Shown piece by piece: positions 1 to 7,798 of a stretch of DNA of 64,000 nucleotides. Each line of letters opens with the position of its first letter. Positions within the stretch are counted from its first letter, which is position 1. The stretch is from the NCBI RefSeq assembly GCF_014926585.1, contig NZ_CP045422.1:2386001-2450000 (forward strand), read 5' to 3'. Origin of the DNA: Devosia beringensis. Its GTDB lineage: Bacteria > Pseudomonadota > Alphaproteobacteria > Rhizobiales > Devosiaceae. Made by a program: the position numbers and the translations under genes. Below the pieces are notes generated by a model, which did no database searches, was not told the DNA's origin, and saw nothing but the letters and a program-made list of their open reading frames with translations.

Positions 1-699
1 CATGGAGGTCATCCAGTCCTCGAGATCGGTATAGAAGGCGTTCTGGGCCTGGCTGGTCTGCAGGTCGAGAAAGCCCAGCACCAGCGATCCGGCAAGGCCG
101 AACAGGCTGGACGAGAAGGCGGTGCCCATGCCGGCCAGCGGGGCGCTCAGGCCCTCGCGCAGGCTGGCGAACTGCGAGGCGGTGTCGCCATTGGCGACGT
201 CGAGCGAATTGATGACGCCGGCCACCGAGGTCACGGTTTCGAGCAGGCCGTAAAACGTGCCCATGAGGCCGAGAAAGACCAAGAGGCCGGTGAGATAGCG
301 CGAGGTGTCCTTGGCTTCGTCAAGGCGGTTGCCCACCGAATCGAGGATCGAGCGCATGGACGATGGGGTGATCACCGCCTCGCCGATGCGCTCGCGCAGG
401 ATGCCGGCCACGGGCGCCAGCAGGATAGGCGCGCGCACATTGGTCGTGGTGCCGTCCTGCAGGGAATTGACCCAGTGCACTTCGGGAAACAGGCGGACGA
501 CCTGGCGGAAACTGAGGAAGATGCCAATGCCAAGGGCAAAGAAGATCATCGAGTTGATGAACGGATTGGCCCAGAAGAAGGTGGTGATGGTGTTGAACAG
601 GATCGCCCCGACCAGCGCGACCAGCACCAGAAAAATCACAATCTTGATGAGGTAAACGGTCGGGCTGCCGAGGTGGTAGGGATCATAGCCTTGCGTCAT
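1..699 (-). CDS. MotA/TolQ/ExbB-type proton channel family protein (C-terminus cut by window edge)
   Basis: The reading frame opens with ATG at 699 and runs off the left edge, so 233 N-terminal residues are visible. Hydrophobic segments lie near residues 16-35, 49-65, 137-158 and 190-212. The pair around GLMGTF (residues 144-149) and the Gly/Ala-rich segment 186-212 have the layout of the MotA/TolQ/ExbB domain. Such proteins form the membrane channel that couples proton flow to a partner anchored in peptidoglycan. In Hyphomicrobiales a MotA-like gene of this kind is often followed by an OmpA/peptidoglycan-binding partner, which here would lie outside the window. It could be a flagellar-motor-like or an ExbB-like subunit; the sequence seen does not decide. 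It is divergent from the gene at 870. Confidence 0.8.
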   Translation of the reverse strand, partial: MTQGYDPYHLGSPTVYLIKIVIFLVLVALVGAILFNTITTFFWANPFINSMIFFALGIGIFLSFRQVVRLFPEVHWVNSLQDGTTTNVRAPILLAPVAGILRERIGEAVITPSSMRSILDSVGNRLDEAKDTSRYLTGLLVFLGLMGTFYGLLETVTSVAGVINSLDVANGDTASQFASLREGLSAPLAGMGTAFSSSLFGLAGSLVLGFLDLQTSQAQNAFYTDLEDWMTSM

Positions 700-869
700 G
701 TCTGCCTGAACCTTGCCTCAACGCGCAAATCACTGCAGCCGAGACTAGTTCAGACCTTGGTTATGGGGCAATGCCAAAGGTTAACCATTGCAGCGGTGTG
801 ATCGGCCGTCATGCAAGCTTCGCGAAGCCGCCGTAAGGGGAGCCATCCGCTCCTGTCCGAGATTTTGCC

Positions 870-1586
870 ATGCCGATCGACCTGCCTACGCTTGCCCAGC
901 ACTTTGGCCGCCAGCCCGACCGTGTGCCGCCGCGGCATCTGGGCACGCGCTATAACCAGGCGGGTGTTTTCCTGCCCGAGCCGGGCAATACGGTGGTGTG
1001 CCACGTGGCGGAAGGTTCGGCGACGCAGCAGGCGCTCATGGACGCGCGGCTAGTGTTCCAGGGCATGGCAGACGCGGCCAAGCTCGCCTTCACGCCGGTC
1101 GCCAGCTACCACATGACGCTGTTCCAGGGCATTATCGAGGGACGGCGGGAATATCCCTACTGGCCGCGCGACATGAACAGCGACACCTCGATCGCCGCCA
1201 TGACCGACGACTTCGCGCGGCGGCTAGGCGACTTTGCCGGCGGCCCGGCCTTCCAGGTGGCGGTCAACGGGGTGGCGCCGACCGGCCTTCGGCTCGAGGG
1301 CGTCACTGCCGCGGATCGGCAGGCCATGGCGGACTGGCGCGACGGTTTCTCCGACCTACTCGGCTATCGGCACCCCGATCACGAGACCTATGAATTCCAC
1401 ATCACCATGGCCTATCTGATCGACTGGATCGACGCAGACGCGCTGCCGGAATGGCAGGCCATGCTGCACGCGGTCGAGGCAGACATCGTGCAGCGCGCAC
1501 CGGTGCTCGAGCTGCGGGCGCCGGCCTTTTGCAGCTTTGCCGACATGAACTGGTTCGAGGAACTGGTGGTGTTCAACCCCCGCTAA
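870..1586 (+). CDS. DUF1868 protein, 2H-phosphoesterase-like
   Basis: The 238-residue product has two HxT motifs, HMT at residues 81-83 and HIT at 177-179, each in a hydrophobic context. That is the signature of the 2H phosphoesterase superfamily (2',3'-cyclic phosphodiesterase/RNA-ligase fold). The N-terminal part, with LGTRY and LPEPGNTVVCH, resembles DUF1868 proteins. No signal peptide is visible, so it is probably cytosolic. The substrate is unknown; a cyclic-phosphate or nucleotide-linked phosphodiester is the family-based guess. It stands alone, convergent with the inositol monophosphatase gene, with only 11 bases between stop codons. Confidence 0.8.
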   Translation: MPIDLPTLAQHFGRQPDRVPPRHLGTRYNQAGVFLPEPGNTVVCHVAEGSATQQALMDARLVFQGMADAAKLAFTPVASYHMTLFQGIIEGRREYPYWPRDMNSDTSIAAMTDDFARRLGDFAGGPAFQVAVNGVAPTGLRLEGVTAADRQAMADWRDGFSDLLGYRHPDHETYEFHITMAYLIDWIDADALPEWQAMLHAVEADIVQRAPVLELRAPAFCSFADMNWFEELVVFNPR

Positions 1587-1597
1587 GGGGGCTGAGC

Positions 1598-2392
1598 CTA
1601 CTGAACGGCCCGGATTTCCTTGAGCAGAGCCGGCTGCAGGGTCTCGTTGCCGGCGACGATCTGGCCGTTCCAGACCGAACCGGGCGCTCCCGCAAAGTCG
1701 GAGACGAAGCCGCCGGCTTCCTTGACCATCAGCATGCCGGGCGCCACGTCCCAGGGGGCGAGGCCGGCTTCCCAGAGGCCGTCATAGCGGCCCGAGGCCA
1801 GCCAGGCCATGTCCACGGCAATCGAGCCGGAGCGGCGGATGCCGGCCACGGCGGGATTGATATGGGCCAGCTGGCGCAGCTGCAGGCTGTCATTGGGGGT
1901 GCCCTGGGTCTTGATCCCGGTGCAGACCACGGCGTCAGACAGGCTGCGACGACCGGCAACGCGCAGGCGCTTGCGGTCATTGAGCCAGGTGCCACCGCCC
2001 TTTTCGGCGGTGTAGAGCTCGTCCATGACGGGGTTGTAGATCACCGCCGCGACGATCTCATTGGCGCGCTCAAGGGCGATGGCCACGGCAAAGAGCGGGA
2101 TCGAGTGCAGAAAATTGGTGGTGCCGTCGAGGGGGTCGACGATCCAGCGGTGCTGGCCATCGGTGCCGGCGACCTCGCCGCCCTCTTCCATCAGGAAGGC
2201 ATAGGTGGGGCGGGCCTTCTGCAGCTCGGTGAAGATCACCTGCTCGGCGCGCAGATCGGCCTTGGAGACGAAATCGGCCGGGCCCTTGCGGGAAACCTGC
2301 AGGTTCTCGACTTCGTTGAAGTCCTTGGTCAGCGATTTGCCGGCCTTGAGGGCGGCGCCGACCATGACGTTGAGGATTGCTGAACGGGCCAT
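1598..2392 (-). CDS. suhB: inositol monophosphatase family protein (SuhB-like)
   Basis: The 264-residue protein carries the metal-binding motifs of the family: EE at residues 69-70, DPLDGTTNF from residue 86, and WDVAPG from residue 214. These enzymes are Mg2+-dependent phosphatases acting on inositol-1-phosphate and related sugar or nucleotide phosphates. E. coli SuhB also acts as an rRNA antitermination factor. The length is typical. The gene lies 3 bases downstream of efp on the same strand, so the two are probably co-transcribed. The exact substrate cannot be told from sequence. Confidence 0.9.
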   Translation of the reverse strand: MARSAILNVMVGAALKAGKSLTKDFNEVENLQVSRKGPADFVSKADLRAEQVIFTELQKARPTYAFLMEEGGEVAGTDGQHRWIVDPLDGTTNFLHSIPLFAVAIALERANEIVAAVIYNPVMDELYTAEKGGGTWLNDRKRLRVAGRRSLSDAVVCTGIKTQGTPNDSLQLRQLAHINPAVAGIRRSGSIAVDMAWLASGRYDGLWEAGLAPWDVAPGMLMVKEAGGFVSDFAGAPGSVWNGQIVAGNETLQPALLKEIRAVQ

Positions 2393-2395
2393 GGG

Positions 2396-2962
2396 TCAGT
2401 CCGCCCGGCGCATATAGGTGACTTCAGACGTGTCGACGACGATACGCTCGCCAACGGCGATGAAGGGCGGCACCATCACCTTGAGGCCGTTGGACATGAT
2501 GGCGGGCTTGAACTGGCTGGAGACGCTCTGGCCCTTCTGCACCGGATCGACCTCGGTGACTTCGAGCACCACATTGGCGGGGAACTTGATGCCCAGCGGG
2601 GTGTCTTCGTGCATTTCGAGGGTGATCTTCATGCCGTCCGAGAGGAAGGCAGCGCGGTCACCGACAAAATCCTTGGCCAGCTCGACCTGCTCATAGCTCT
2701 GCTGATCCATGAAAACCAGGCTGTCGCCCTGCTCGTAGAGAAAAGTGAAATCGCGGAATTCGAGTTCCACCTGCTCGACCGTCTCGGCGGAGCGGAAACG
2801 CTCGTTGAGCTTGGTGCCGGTCAGGATGGCCTTGAGCTCGACCTGGGCATAGGCGCCGCCCTTGCCGGGCTTGACGTGATCGACCTTGACCGCGACCCAG
2901 AGGCGGTCCTGATGGTTGATGACGAAACCGGGGCGGATTTCATTGCCGTTGATCTTGGCCAT
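2396..2962 (-). CDS. efp: translation elongation factor P
   Basis: The 188-residue protein matches EF-P in length and through its three beta-barrel domains. EF-P enters stalled ribosomes and stimulates peptide bond formation at polyproline stretches. The modification-loop residue is Lys34, in KPGKGG (residues 31-36), which implies the EpmA/EpmB beta-lysylation route rather than the EarP arginine route; no epm genes are in the window. Proline-rich clients are close by, notably the TolA-like protein at 24547. Confidence 0.96.
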   Translation of the reverse strand: MAKINGNEIRPGFVINHQDRLWVAVKVDHVKPGKGGAYAQVELKAILTGTKLNERFRSAETVEQVELEFRDFTFLYEQGDSLVFMDQQSYEQVELAKDFVGDRAAFLSDGMKITLEMHEDTPLGIKFPANVVLEVTEVDPVQKGQSVSSQFKPAIMSNGLKVMVPPFIAVGERIVVDTSEVTYMRRAD

Positions 2963-3084
2963 GCGGGTGGGTGCTTTCGGGTGCGCGAAGTGTTGGAGCG
3001 GGCCACGCGCGCCGGATGCGGCTGGCCGAAGGATGGTTGTGCTGACGGGCGTGGGGCGCTTCTTGCCTCAGAATGCCGCTCCGT

Positions 3085-4218
3085 TCAAGGGTTTTGCGGT
3101 TCCGCCGCCGGGGTGACCGTCGTCGGCAGCAGGTCGGGCAGGGTCGCCGGTGCCGTGTCGCCGGTCCCGGGCGGGGCGATGGAGGGAATTTCCGCGACCG
3201 TCTCGATGCTGGGCGGCGTACTCGGCCAGAAGCGGGCGCGCTCCTCTGCCTGGGTCAGGTCCTCCGGCGGAATGGAAACCAGCAGGCGATCCAGCGCCGG
3301 GTCGCTCAGGCCCTGGCGGCGTGACAGCGCCCGCCACATGCCGGCCTCCTGCAGGTCGAGGGGCACGCCTTCACCAACCGCCAGCAGCTTGGCATAGCGG
3401 TTCTGGGCGACGGCGCTGCCGGCCTCGGCGGCCCGAGCATACCAGCCGGCCGCGGCGGCAACATCGCGCTCGATGCCCTGGCCGAGATAGAGCAGGGTCG
3501 CGTAATCGACCTGCGCTTCGGTCAGGTTCTGTTCGGCGGCCAGACCAATATAGCGCGCGCCTTCCTCGAGATTGGGCGCGAGGCCCGCGCCCTCGATCAA
3601 CATGGTGCCATAGTCATACTGCGCTTCGGCGAGGCCCGCCTCGGCCGCTTCGAGCATCAGGCTGGCGGCGGTGGAGAGGCTGGGCGAGGCGTAGATGCCC
3701 TCGATATGCAGCAGAGCCAGATTGTATTTGGCGGGCAGATAGCCGGCCTGGGCGGCCTTGTTGAACAGGTCGGCGGCGCGCGCGCGGTTCTTGGGCACGC
3801 CGATGCCGTCCTGGTAGATCATGGCCAGCTCGAACATGGCCAGGATGTCGCCATTCTTGGCGGCCAGCTCATACCAGCCGGCGGCGCGCTGGTCGTTCTG
3901 GGCCACGCCCAGGCCCTTGGCATAGATCTCGGCGATCAGCGTCTGAGCCGGCGCATCACCCTGTTCGGCGCGGGGCAGGGCAAATTCGAGGGCGGTGAGG
4001 AAGTAGCCCCGCTGGAAAGCGCCAAAGGCCAGATCGGTCGGCACGCGGGGGCCAAAGATCTGGTCGCTGATGATTTCGGCAGGACCGGCAGCCGGGGGCG
4101 CTTCCTCGACCGCCTGGTCCTGGACCACGTCCTCCTGGGCCACGGCAAGGGTAGCCAGCGAGAAGGACGACAGCAGCACCGAAAGGGCCAGCAGATGAAG
4201 GCGGCGCCGGATGCTCAT
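3085..4218 (-). CDS. secreted Sel1-like (TPR-type) repeat protein
   Basis: The start at 4218 is chosen because the product then opens with a signal peptide (MSIRRRLHLLAL... ending near AVAQ, about residue 31), and because it gives an ATGA overlap with the upstream gene. The 377-residue protein contains about six Sel1-type helical repeats between residues 68 and 310, recognisable by recurring A.A.Y.LA...G.GV patterns. A proline-rich tail follows. Sel1 repeats are protein-interaction scaffolds, common in exported proteins that affect envelope, exopolysaccharide or signalling functions. The partner is unknown. Confidence 0.85.
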   Translation of the reverse strand: MSIRRRLHLLALSVLLSSFSLATLAVAQEDVVQDQAVEEAPPAAGPAEIISDQIFGPRVPTDLAFGAFQRGYFLTALEFALPRAEQGDAPAQTLIAEIYAKGLGVAQNDQRAAGWYELAAKNGDILAMFELAMIYQDGIGVPKNRARAADLFNKAAQAGYLPAKYNLALLHIEGIYASPSLSTAASLMLEAAEAGLAEAQYDYGTMLIEGAGLAPNLEEGARYIGLAAEQNLTEAQVDYATLLYLGQGIERDVAAAAGWYARAAEAGSAVAQNRYAKLLAVGEGVPLDLQEAGMWRALSRRQGLSDPALDRLLVSIPPEDLTQAEERARFWPSTPPSIETVAEIPSIAPPGTGDTAPATLPDLLPTTVTPAAEPQNP

Positions 4219-4811
4219 GGCGCGTCCAGGGCGTTGACGATGGCGGCAGCGGCAGCAGCCGGATCGTCGGCCGACCAGATGGAATCCGAGAGGGCGAGGA
4301 ATTCGGCGCCGCGCGGATCGGTCGTAGGGGTGGCGCCTGGATCGCTGAGCACAGCGGGAATCTCGAAAGTGGCAGCCCACCACTCCGCAAGGTCGGCAGC
4401 CTCGGCATCGCTGCCGCCTTCAAGCGGCCCAAAGAACAGATAGTCGACATCCATTTCGCCGATGGTCATGGCGTCGTGGCGGGTGGGGATATTGCCGGCC
4501 CCGACGATCAGGCCAGGCTTGAGCGCCTTGAGCGCCGCCTTGACGGCGCTGGCATCGCCGGAAATATGCACCCCATCGGCGCCGATGCTCCGGGCGAGCC
4601 CGGCATCGTCCTCGACCAGAACGGCGCAGCCGGCGGCTTGGCCGATGCGGACCAGGTCTTTGGCAAAGCTGGCATAGGCGGCGTCATCGCGGGTGCCGCG
4701 GCGCAGCAGCAGGGCCGAGAAGGCGGCAACGTCCAGCACAGCCTGCAGCGCCTGGGCAAAATGCGTCGGATCGGCGGCGGCGGGCGTGATCAGATAAAGC
4801 TGGGGGGCCAT
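4215..4811 (-). CDS. divergent thiamine-phosphate-synthase-like (ThiE family) protein
   Basis: The 198-residue TIM-barrel-type protein aligns by eye with ThiE: LYLITP at the N-terminus, the IGADGVHISGD segment (compare GADGVHLGQ), and DYLFFGP (compare ADYIGxGP). ThiE couples HMP-pyrophosphate to thiazole phosphate. Several usual ThiE residues look altered: the N-D-R segment reads VEDDA, and no T-K phosphate loop follows the FFGP motif. The gene overlaps the Sel1-repeat gene by four bases and no other thiamine biosynthesis gene is adjacent. It may be a weak or repurposed ThiE paralogue rather than the working enzyme. Confidence 0.7.
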   Translation of the reverse strand: MAPQLYLITPAAADPTHFAQALQAVLDVAAFSALLLRRGTRDDAAYASFAKDLVRIGQAAGCAVLVEDDAGLARSIGADGVHISGDASAVKAALKALKPGLIVGAGNIPTRHDAMTIGEMDVDYLFFGPLEGGSDAEAADLAEWWAATFEIPAVLSDPGATPTTDPRGAEFLALSDSIWSADDPAAAAAAIVNALDAP

Positions 4812-4947
4812 GGGTTCTCGATACTGACGCTATGGGCCTCTTCATGGTGGGCCATTTTGGCAAGAAAGAGGACGCCCCTCCAATAGGGGATGGAAATGTG
4901 ACGCGCAAAGAAAATGCGCGCCCCGTTCCGGAGACGCGCAGGGGGCA

Positions 4948-4976
4948 CGAAAAAGCGCGCCCGCTAAGGGCGTGCA
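4948..4976 (-). terminator. rho-independent terminator of the aldolase gene
   Basis: Read on the minus strand, a GC-rich hairpin (GCACGCCC, loop TTAG, GGGCGCGC with one mismatch) is followed by CTTTTTC. It lies 29 bases past the stop codon of the aldolase gene. Confidence 0.65.
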
Positions 4977-5004
4977 GGTGTGACGTTGGGACGTCAGGCA
5001 GAAA

Positions 5005-6033
5005 TCAGGCAGCGGTGTCGACCTCGCCGCTCCAGGTGCCGAGGGCGGCCAGCGAATTCATATGGGCGCGGTGGCTGAAGGCGGCCTGGGCGGCCGGAAA
5101 GTTCTCGCGGCGACCGGCCCAAGTGCGCAGGGCGACATTCTGCAGGGCGCGGCCATAGGAGAAGGTCAGCGGCCAGGGCTTGCCGGCAATCTGGTTCATG
5201 GCCGTGAGGTGGGCAGTGGCCTCCTCATCGGTCTGGCCGCCGGACAGGAAGGCAATGCCGGGCACGGCGGCCGGGACATGCTCGCGCAGCACCGCCACGG
5301 TGCGGCGGGCCACTTCCTCATAGCTGGGCCGTTCGCGCGAATTGACGCCGGGCATGATCATGTTGGGCTTGAGCAGCATGCCGCCCAGGTCAACGCCGGC
5401 GAGGCGCAGTTCCTTGAAGGTATTTTCCAGCACGTCGCCGGTCACTGCGGCGCAGCGCTCCATGGAATGGTTGCCCGGATCGCCATCGCCGACCACTTCG
5501 GGCTCGACCACCGGCACAATCCCGGCCTCCTGGCAGAGAATGGCATAGCGGGCCAGAGCATGGGCATTGGCGCGGATATTATTGCGGGTGGGGGCCACGT
5601 CGTTGATGGTGATGACGGCGCGCCACTTGGCAAAGCCGGCGCCATGCTCGGCATAGCGCACCAGGCGCTGGCGCAGGCCGTCGAGGCCCTCGGTGATCTT
5701 TTCATTGTGGTCGCCGGGCATGGGGAAGGCGCCGCGATCGACCTTGATGCCGGGGATGACGTCGGCATCGGCCAGGATGGCGCGGAAGGGCGTGCCGTCG
5801 GCGGCGGACTGTTCGAGGGTTTCTTCGGTGAGGATGACACCGGAGATATATTTCGTCATGGCCTCGGTGGAGCGGAACAGCATTTCGCGGTAGTCGCGGC
5901 GCAGATCGAGCGAGTTGGGCAGGTTGATCTTGGCAAAGCGCTTGGCGATGGTGCCCTCGGATTCGTCGGCAGCCAGGATCCCCTTGCCGGGCTCCATCAA
6001 TTTCTGGGCAATGGCATTGAGCGACTTCGTCAT
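5005..6033 (-). CDS. fbaB: class I fructose-bisphosphate aldolase
   Basis: The 342-residue enzyme reversibly cleaves fructose-1,6-bisphosphate to dihydroxyacetone phosphate and glyceraldehyde-3-phosphate. It is a metal-independent Schiff-base aldolase of the animal/plant class I type: PGKGILAADES at residues 15-25, VVEPEV near 175-180, and LLKPNMIMPG with the probable Schiff-base lysine at residue 222. Its length (about 340-360 expected) fits. With pgk, gap and tkt on the same strand within 9 kb it belongs to a loose central-carbon cluster. It has its own terminator downstream and a divergent regulatory region upstream. The symbol is a convention; class I aldolases are also called fda. Confidence 0.93.
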   Translation of the reverse strand: MTKSLNAIAQKLMEPGKGILAADESEGTIAKRFAKINLPNSLDLRRDYREMLFRSTEAMTKYISGVILTEETLEQSAADGTPFRAILADADVIPGIKVDRGAFPMPGDHNEKITEGLDGLRQRLVRYAEHGAGFAKWRAVITINDVAPTRNNIRANAHALARYAILCQEAGIVPVVEPEVVGDGDPGNHSMERCAAVTGDVLENTFKELRLAGVDLGGMLLKPNMIMPGVNSRERPSYEEVARRTVAVLREHVPAAVPGIAFLSGGQTDEEATAHLTAMNQIAGKPWPLTFSYGRALQNVALRTWAGRRENFPAAQAAFSHRAHMNSLAALGTWSGEVDTAA

Positions 6034-6064
6034 GGCAAACCTCGGCTGTGGGATTGACCGGGAG

Positions 6065-6112
6065 ATTAGACTTTCGTTGCCGCCAGTTCGATTAGACCTA
6101 GGGTTATTAGAC
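6065..6112. promoter_or_regulatory. three direct ATTAGAC repeats between aldolase and aldo/keto reductase genes
   Basis: The heptamer ATTAGAC occurs at 6065-6071, 6091-6097 and 6106-6112. On the other strand two copies extend to GGTCTAAT, 15 bases apart. The array lies in the divergent intergenic region, 32-79 bases upstream of the aldolase start, where an operator would be expected. The cognate regulator is unknown; this is inferred from repetition alone. Confidence 0.4.
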
Positions 6113-6239
6113 CAAAGGCGAATCTTGTATGGTAGTGTTGATACTGGATGGAACGCCCTTGGGTCGTGTGCCGTTCTGGCCTACAGCAAACCGGTCCGGC
6201 GCCCATTGGGCGCCCTTTCCCCAACAATGGATGACAATG

Positions 6240-7070
6240 ATGAGCACGCAACCGCACGTGAGCCTTAACGACGGCCATGCCATTCCCCAGCTCGGCCTTG
6301 GCGTGTGGAAGGCTACCGACGAGACAGCGCGCACCGCCGTGGCCAGCGCGCTCAAGGCAGGCTATCGCCACATCGATACGGCGGCTATCTACGAGAACGA
6401 AGCCGGCGTCGGCGTCGGCATGGCGCAATCGGGTGTCGCGCGCGCCGACATCTTTCTCACCACCAAGCTGTGGAACGAGGCGCAGGGCTTTGATTCCACG
6501 CTGCGGGCCATGGATGAGAGCCTGAAACGGCTCGGGACCGACTATGTTGATCTCTATCTGATCCACTGGCCCTCGGCCTTTCGCGGCAAGTTCATCGATA
6601 CCTGGAAGGCGATGATCCGGCTGCGCGAAGAGGGCAAGGCCCGCTCGATCGGGGTGTCCAATTTCGAGGGCGACACCATCGACCAGCTGATTGCCGCAAC
6701 CGGCGTGACGCCGGCGATCAACCAGATCCAGCTCCATCCGCTGTTCCAGCAGGCGCCGATGCGGAAAAAGAACGCAGAGCTGGGCGTGGTGACGGAAAGC
6801 TGGAGCCCGCTGGGTCAGGGCAAGCTGCTGGACCATCCGGCGCTGGCAGCGATTGCCGCGCGCCATGGCAAGAGCGTGGCGCAGGTGATCATCCGCTGGC
6901 ATATCGAACTGGGCCTGGTGGTGATCCCCAAATCGGTGACGCCGAGCCGGATCGTCGAGAATTTCGCGGTGTTCGATTTTGCGCTCAGCGACGCGGACAA
7001 GGCCGCCATCGCCGCGCTCGACAGTGCCGAGGGTCGCATCGGCTCGGATCCGCTGACGGCGACGTTCTAG
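6240..7070 (+). CDS. aldo/keto reductase
   Basis: The 276-residue protein is a standard NADPH-dependent AKR (beta/alpha)8 barrel. The catalytic tetrad is visible: Asp46, Tyr51, Lys76 and His109, in the contexts HIDTA, YENE, TTKLW and LIHWP. The C-terminal IPKSVTPSRIVEN segment binds the NADPH phosphate. It resembles 2,5-diketo-gluconate reductase/YafB-like members that reduce aldehydes and ketones. Starts at 6231, 6237 and 6240 are all in frame and none has a clear ribosome-binding site; 6240 is chosen because MSTQ begins the conserved region. It is divergent from the aldolase gene. Confidence 0.88.
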   Translation: MSTQPHVSLNDGHAIPQLGLGVWKATDETARTAVASALKAGYRHIDTAAIYENEAGVGVGMAQSGVARADIFLTTKLWNEAQGFDSTLRAMDESLKRLGTDYVDLYLIHWPSAFRGKFIDTWKAMIRLREEGKARSIGVSNFEGDTIDQLIAATGVTPAINQIQLHPLFQQAPMRKKNAELGVVTESWSPLGQGKLLDHPALAAIAARHGKSVAQVIIRWHIELGLVVIPKSVTPSRIVENFAVFDFALSDADKAAIAALDSAEGRIGSDPLTATF

Positions 7071-7089
7071 ATCAGGCGGACAAGGCAGA

Positions 7090-7114
7090 GGCCGTCACCC
7101 TAGCGGTGGCGGCC
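7090..7114 (+). terminator. hairpin after the aldo/keto reductase gene
   Basis: GGCCGtCACC and GGTGgCGGCC pair around a CTAG loop, 20 bases past the stop codon. There is no T-run, so termination strength is uncertain. Confidence 0.4.
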
Positions 7115-7139
7115 TGGGCATTGTGTACACACCCTTTGG

Positions 7140-7430
7140 CTATGCGCCGTCGTCTTCCGGCCAGGTGCGCGCGGTGTGGATGACCCTGATAATCGAGACC
7201 AGTCCGGGCTCGACGCGATAGACCAGCACATAGCTGCTTCCCGCGATCGTCAGTTCACGCGTTCCCGGCACGCGACCCGCGCGACCCAGATAGGGCAAAC
7301 CGGTCAGCTGGGCCGCCCGATCCCGAAAGCGTTCATCGAGACGAAGTGCGGCGTCGGGATTATCTGCCTCGACATAGACGTAGATGACCTCGCGATCCCG
7401 CCGCGCGGCATTCGTCCAGCGTAGCTTCAT
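7140..7430 (-). CDS. RelE/ParE-family toxin of a type II toxin-antitoxin pair
   Basis: The 96-residue basic protein has the compact RelE/ParE fold pattern: W-T-N-A-A-R-R-D near the start, LPYLGRAGRVPGTREL in the middle and a C-terminal VIHTARTWP segment. The GR.GR..GTREL motif is typical of ParE/RelE-like toxins. RelE members cut mRNA on the ribosome, while ParE members poison gyrase; the sequence alone does not settle which. It overlaps the upstream antitoxin gene by four bases (ATGA), the usual coupled arrangement. The pair sits between core metabolic genes, suggesting insertion of a mobile cassette into a conserved region. Confidence 0.88.
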   Translation of the reverse strand: MKLRWTNAARRDREVIYVYVEADNPDAALRLDERFRDRAAQLTGLPYLGRAGRVPGTRELTIAGSSYVLVYRVEPGLVSIIRVIHTARTWPEDDGA

Positions 7431-7729
7431 TCCCTGTCGAGGGCGCGACGTGTGGCAGCGCGTTTTTCGGCGAAGTAGGCTTCAACTTCCTCGGACGAGT
7501 ATCCCGGGCGTGGATCGTCCAGCGCTTCTTGCACCTTGGCGCGGAACCAGCGGTCATATTCCGCAGGATCGGTGGTGAGGTTGAAGGGCAAGGCGCCCTC
7601 GTTTGCCACTTTGGTCAGAAGTATGCGCACCGCGTCGGAGACGGAGAGGCCCATCAAGGCGAGTACCTCGCTGGCGCGCTCCTTGATTTCGGGATCGATA
7701 CGGGTCTGAATCAACGCATTGGCAGCCAT
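7427..7729 (-). CDS. RelB/DinJ-family antitoxin
   Basis: The 100-residue protein has an N-terminal ribbon-helix-helix DNA-binding segment (ALIQTRIDPEIKERASEVLALMGLSVSDAVRILLTKV, residues 5-41), typical of RelB/DinJ antitoxins. Its C-terminal half is acidic and would wrap the toxin. A strong GGAGG ribosome-binding site precedes the ATG at 7729. It is the first gene of the two-gene operon, with a dyad operator just upstream, which fits autoregulation by the antitoxin or the toxin-antitoxin complex. Confidence 0.88.
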   Translation of the reverse strand: MAANALIQTRIDPEIKERASEVLALMGLSVSDAVRILLTKVANEGALPFNLTTDPAEYDRWFRAKVQEALDDPRPGYSSEEVEAYFAEKRAATRRALDRE

Positions 7730-7754
7730 GGCGACCTCCGGGGATGCACAGCAA

Positions 7755-7774
7755 TGTAATGCGTTTGCAGTACA
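7755..7774. promoter_or_regulatory. probable toxin-antitoxin operator
   Basis: A 20-bp dyad of the form TGTAnTGC-N4-GCAnTACA lies 26 bases upstream of the antitoxin start codon. Palindromes here are the usual binding sites of ribbon-helix-helix antitoxins that repress their own promoter. The assignment to this antitoxin is inferred from position and symmetry. Confidence 0.6.
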
Positions 7775-7798
7775 AAATCCAGTTAAGCCTAGCGCAGA

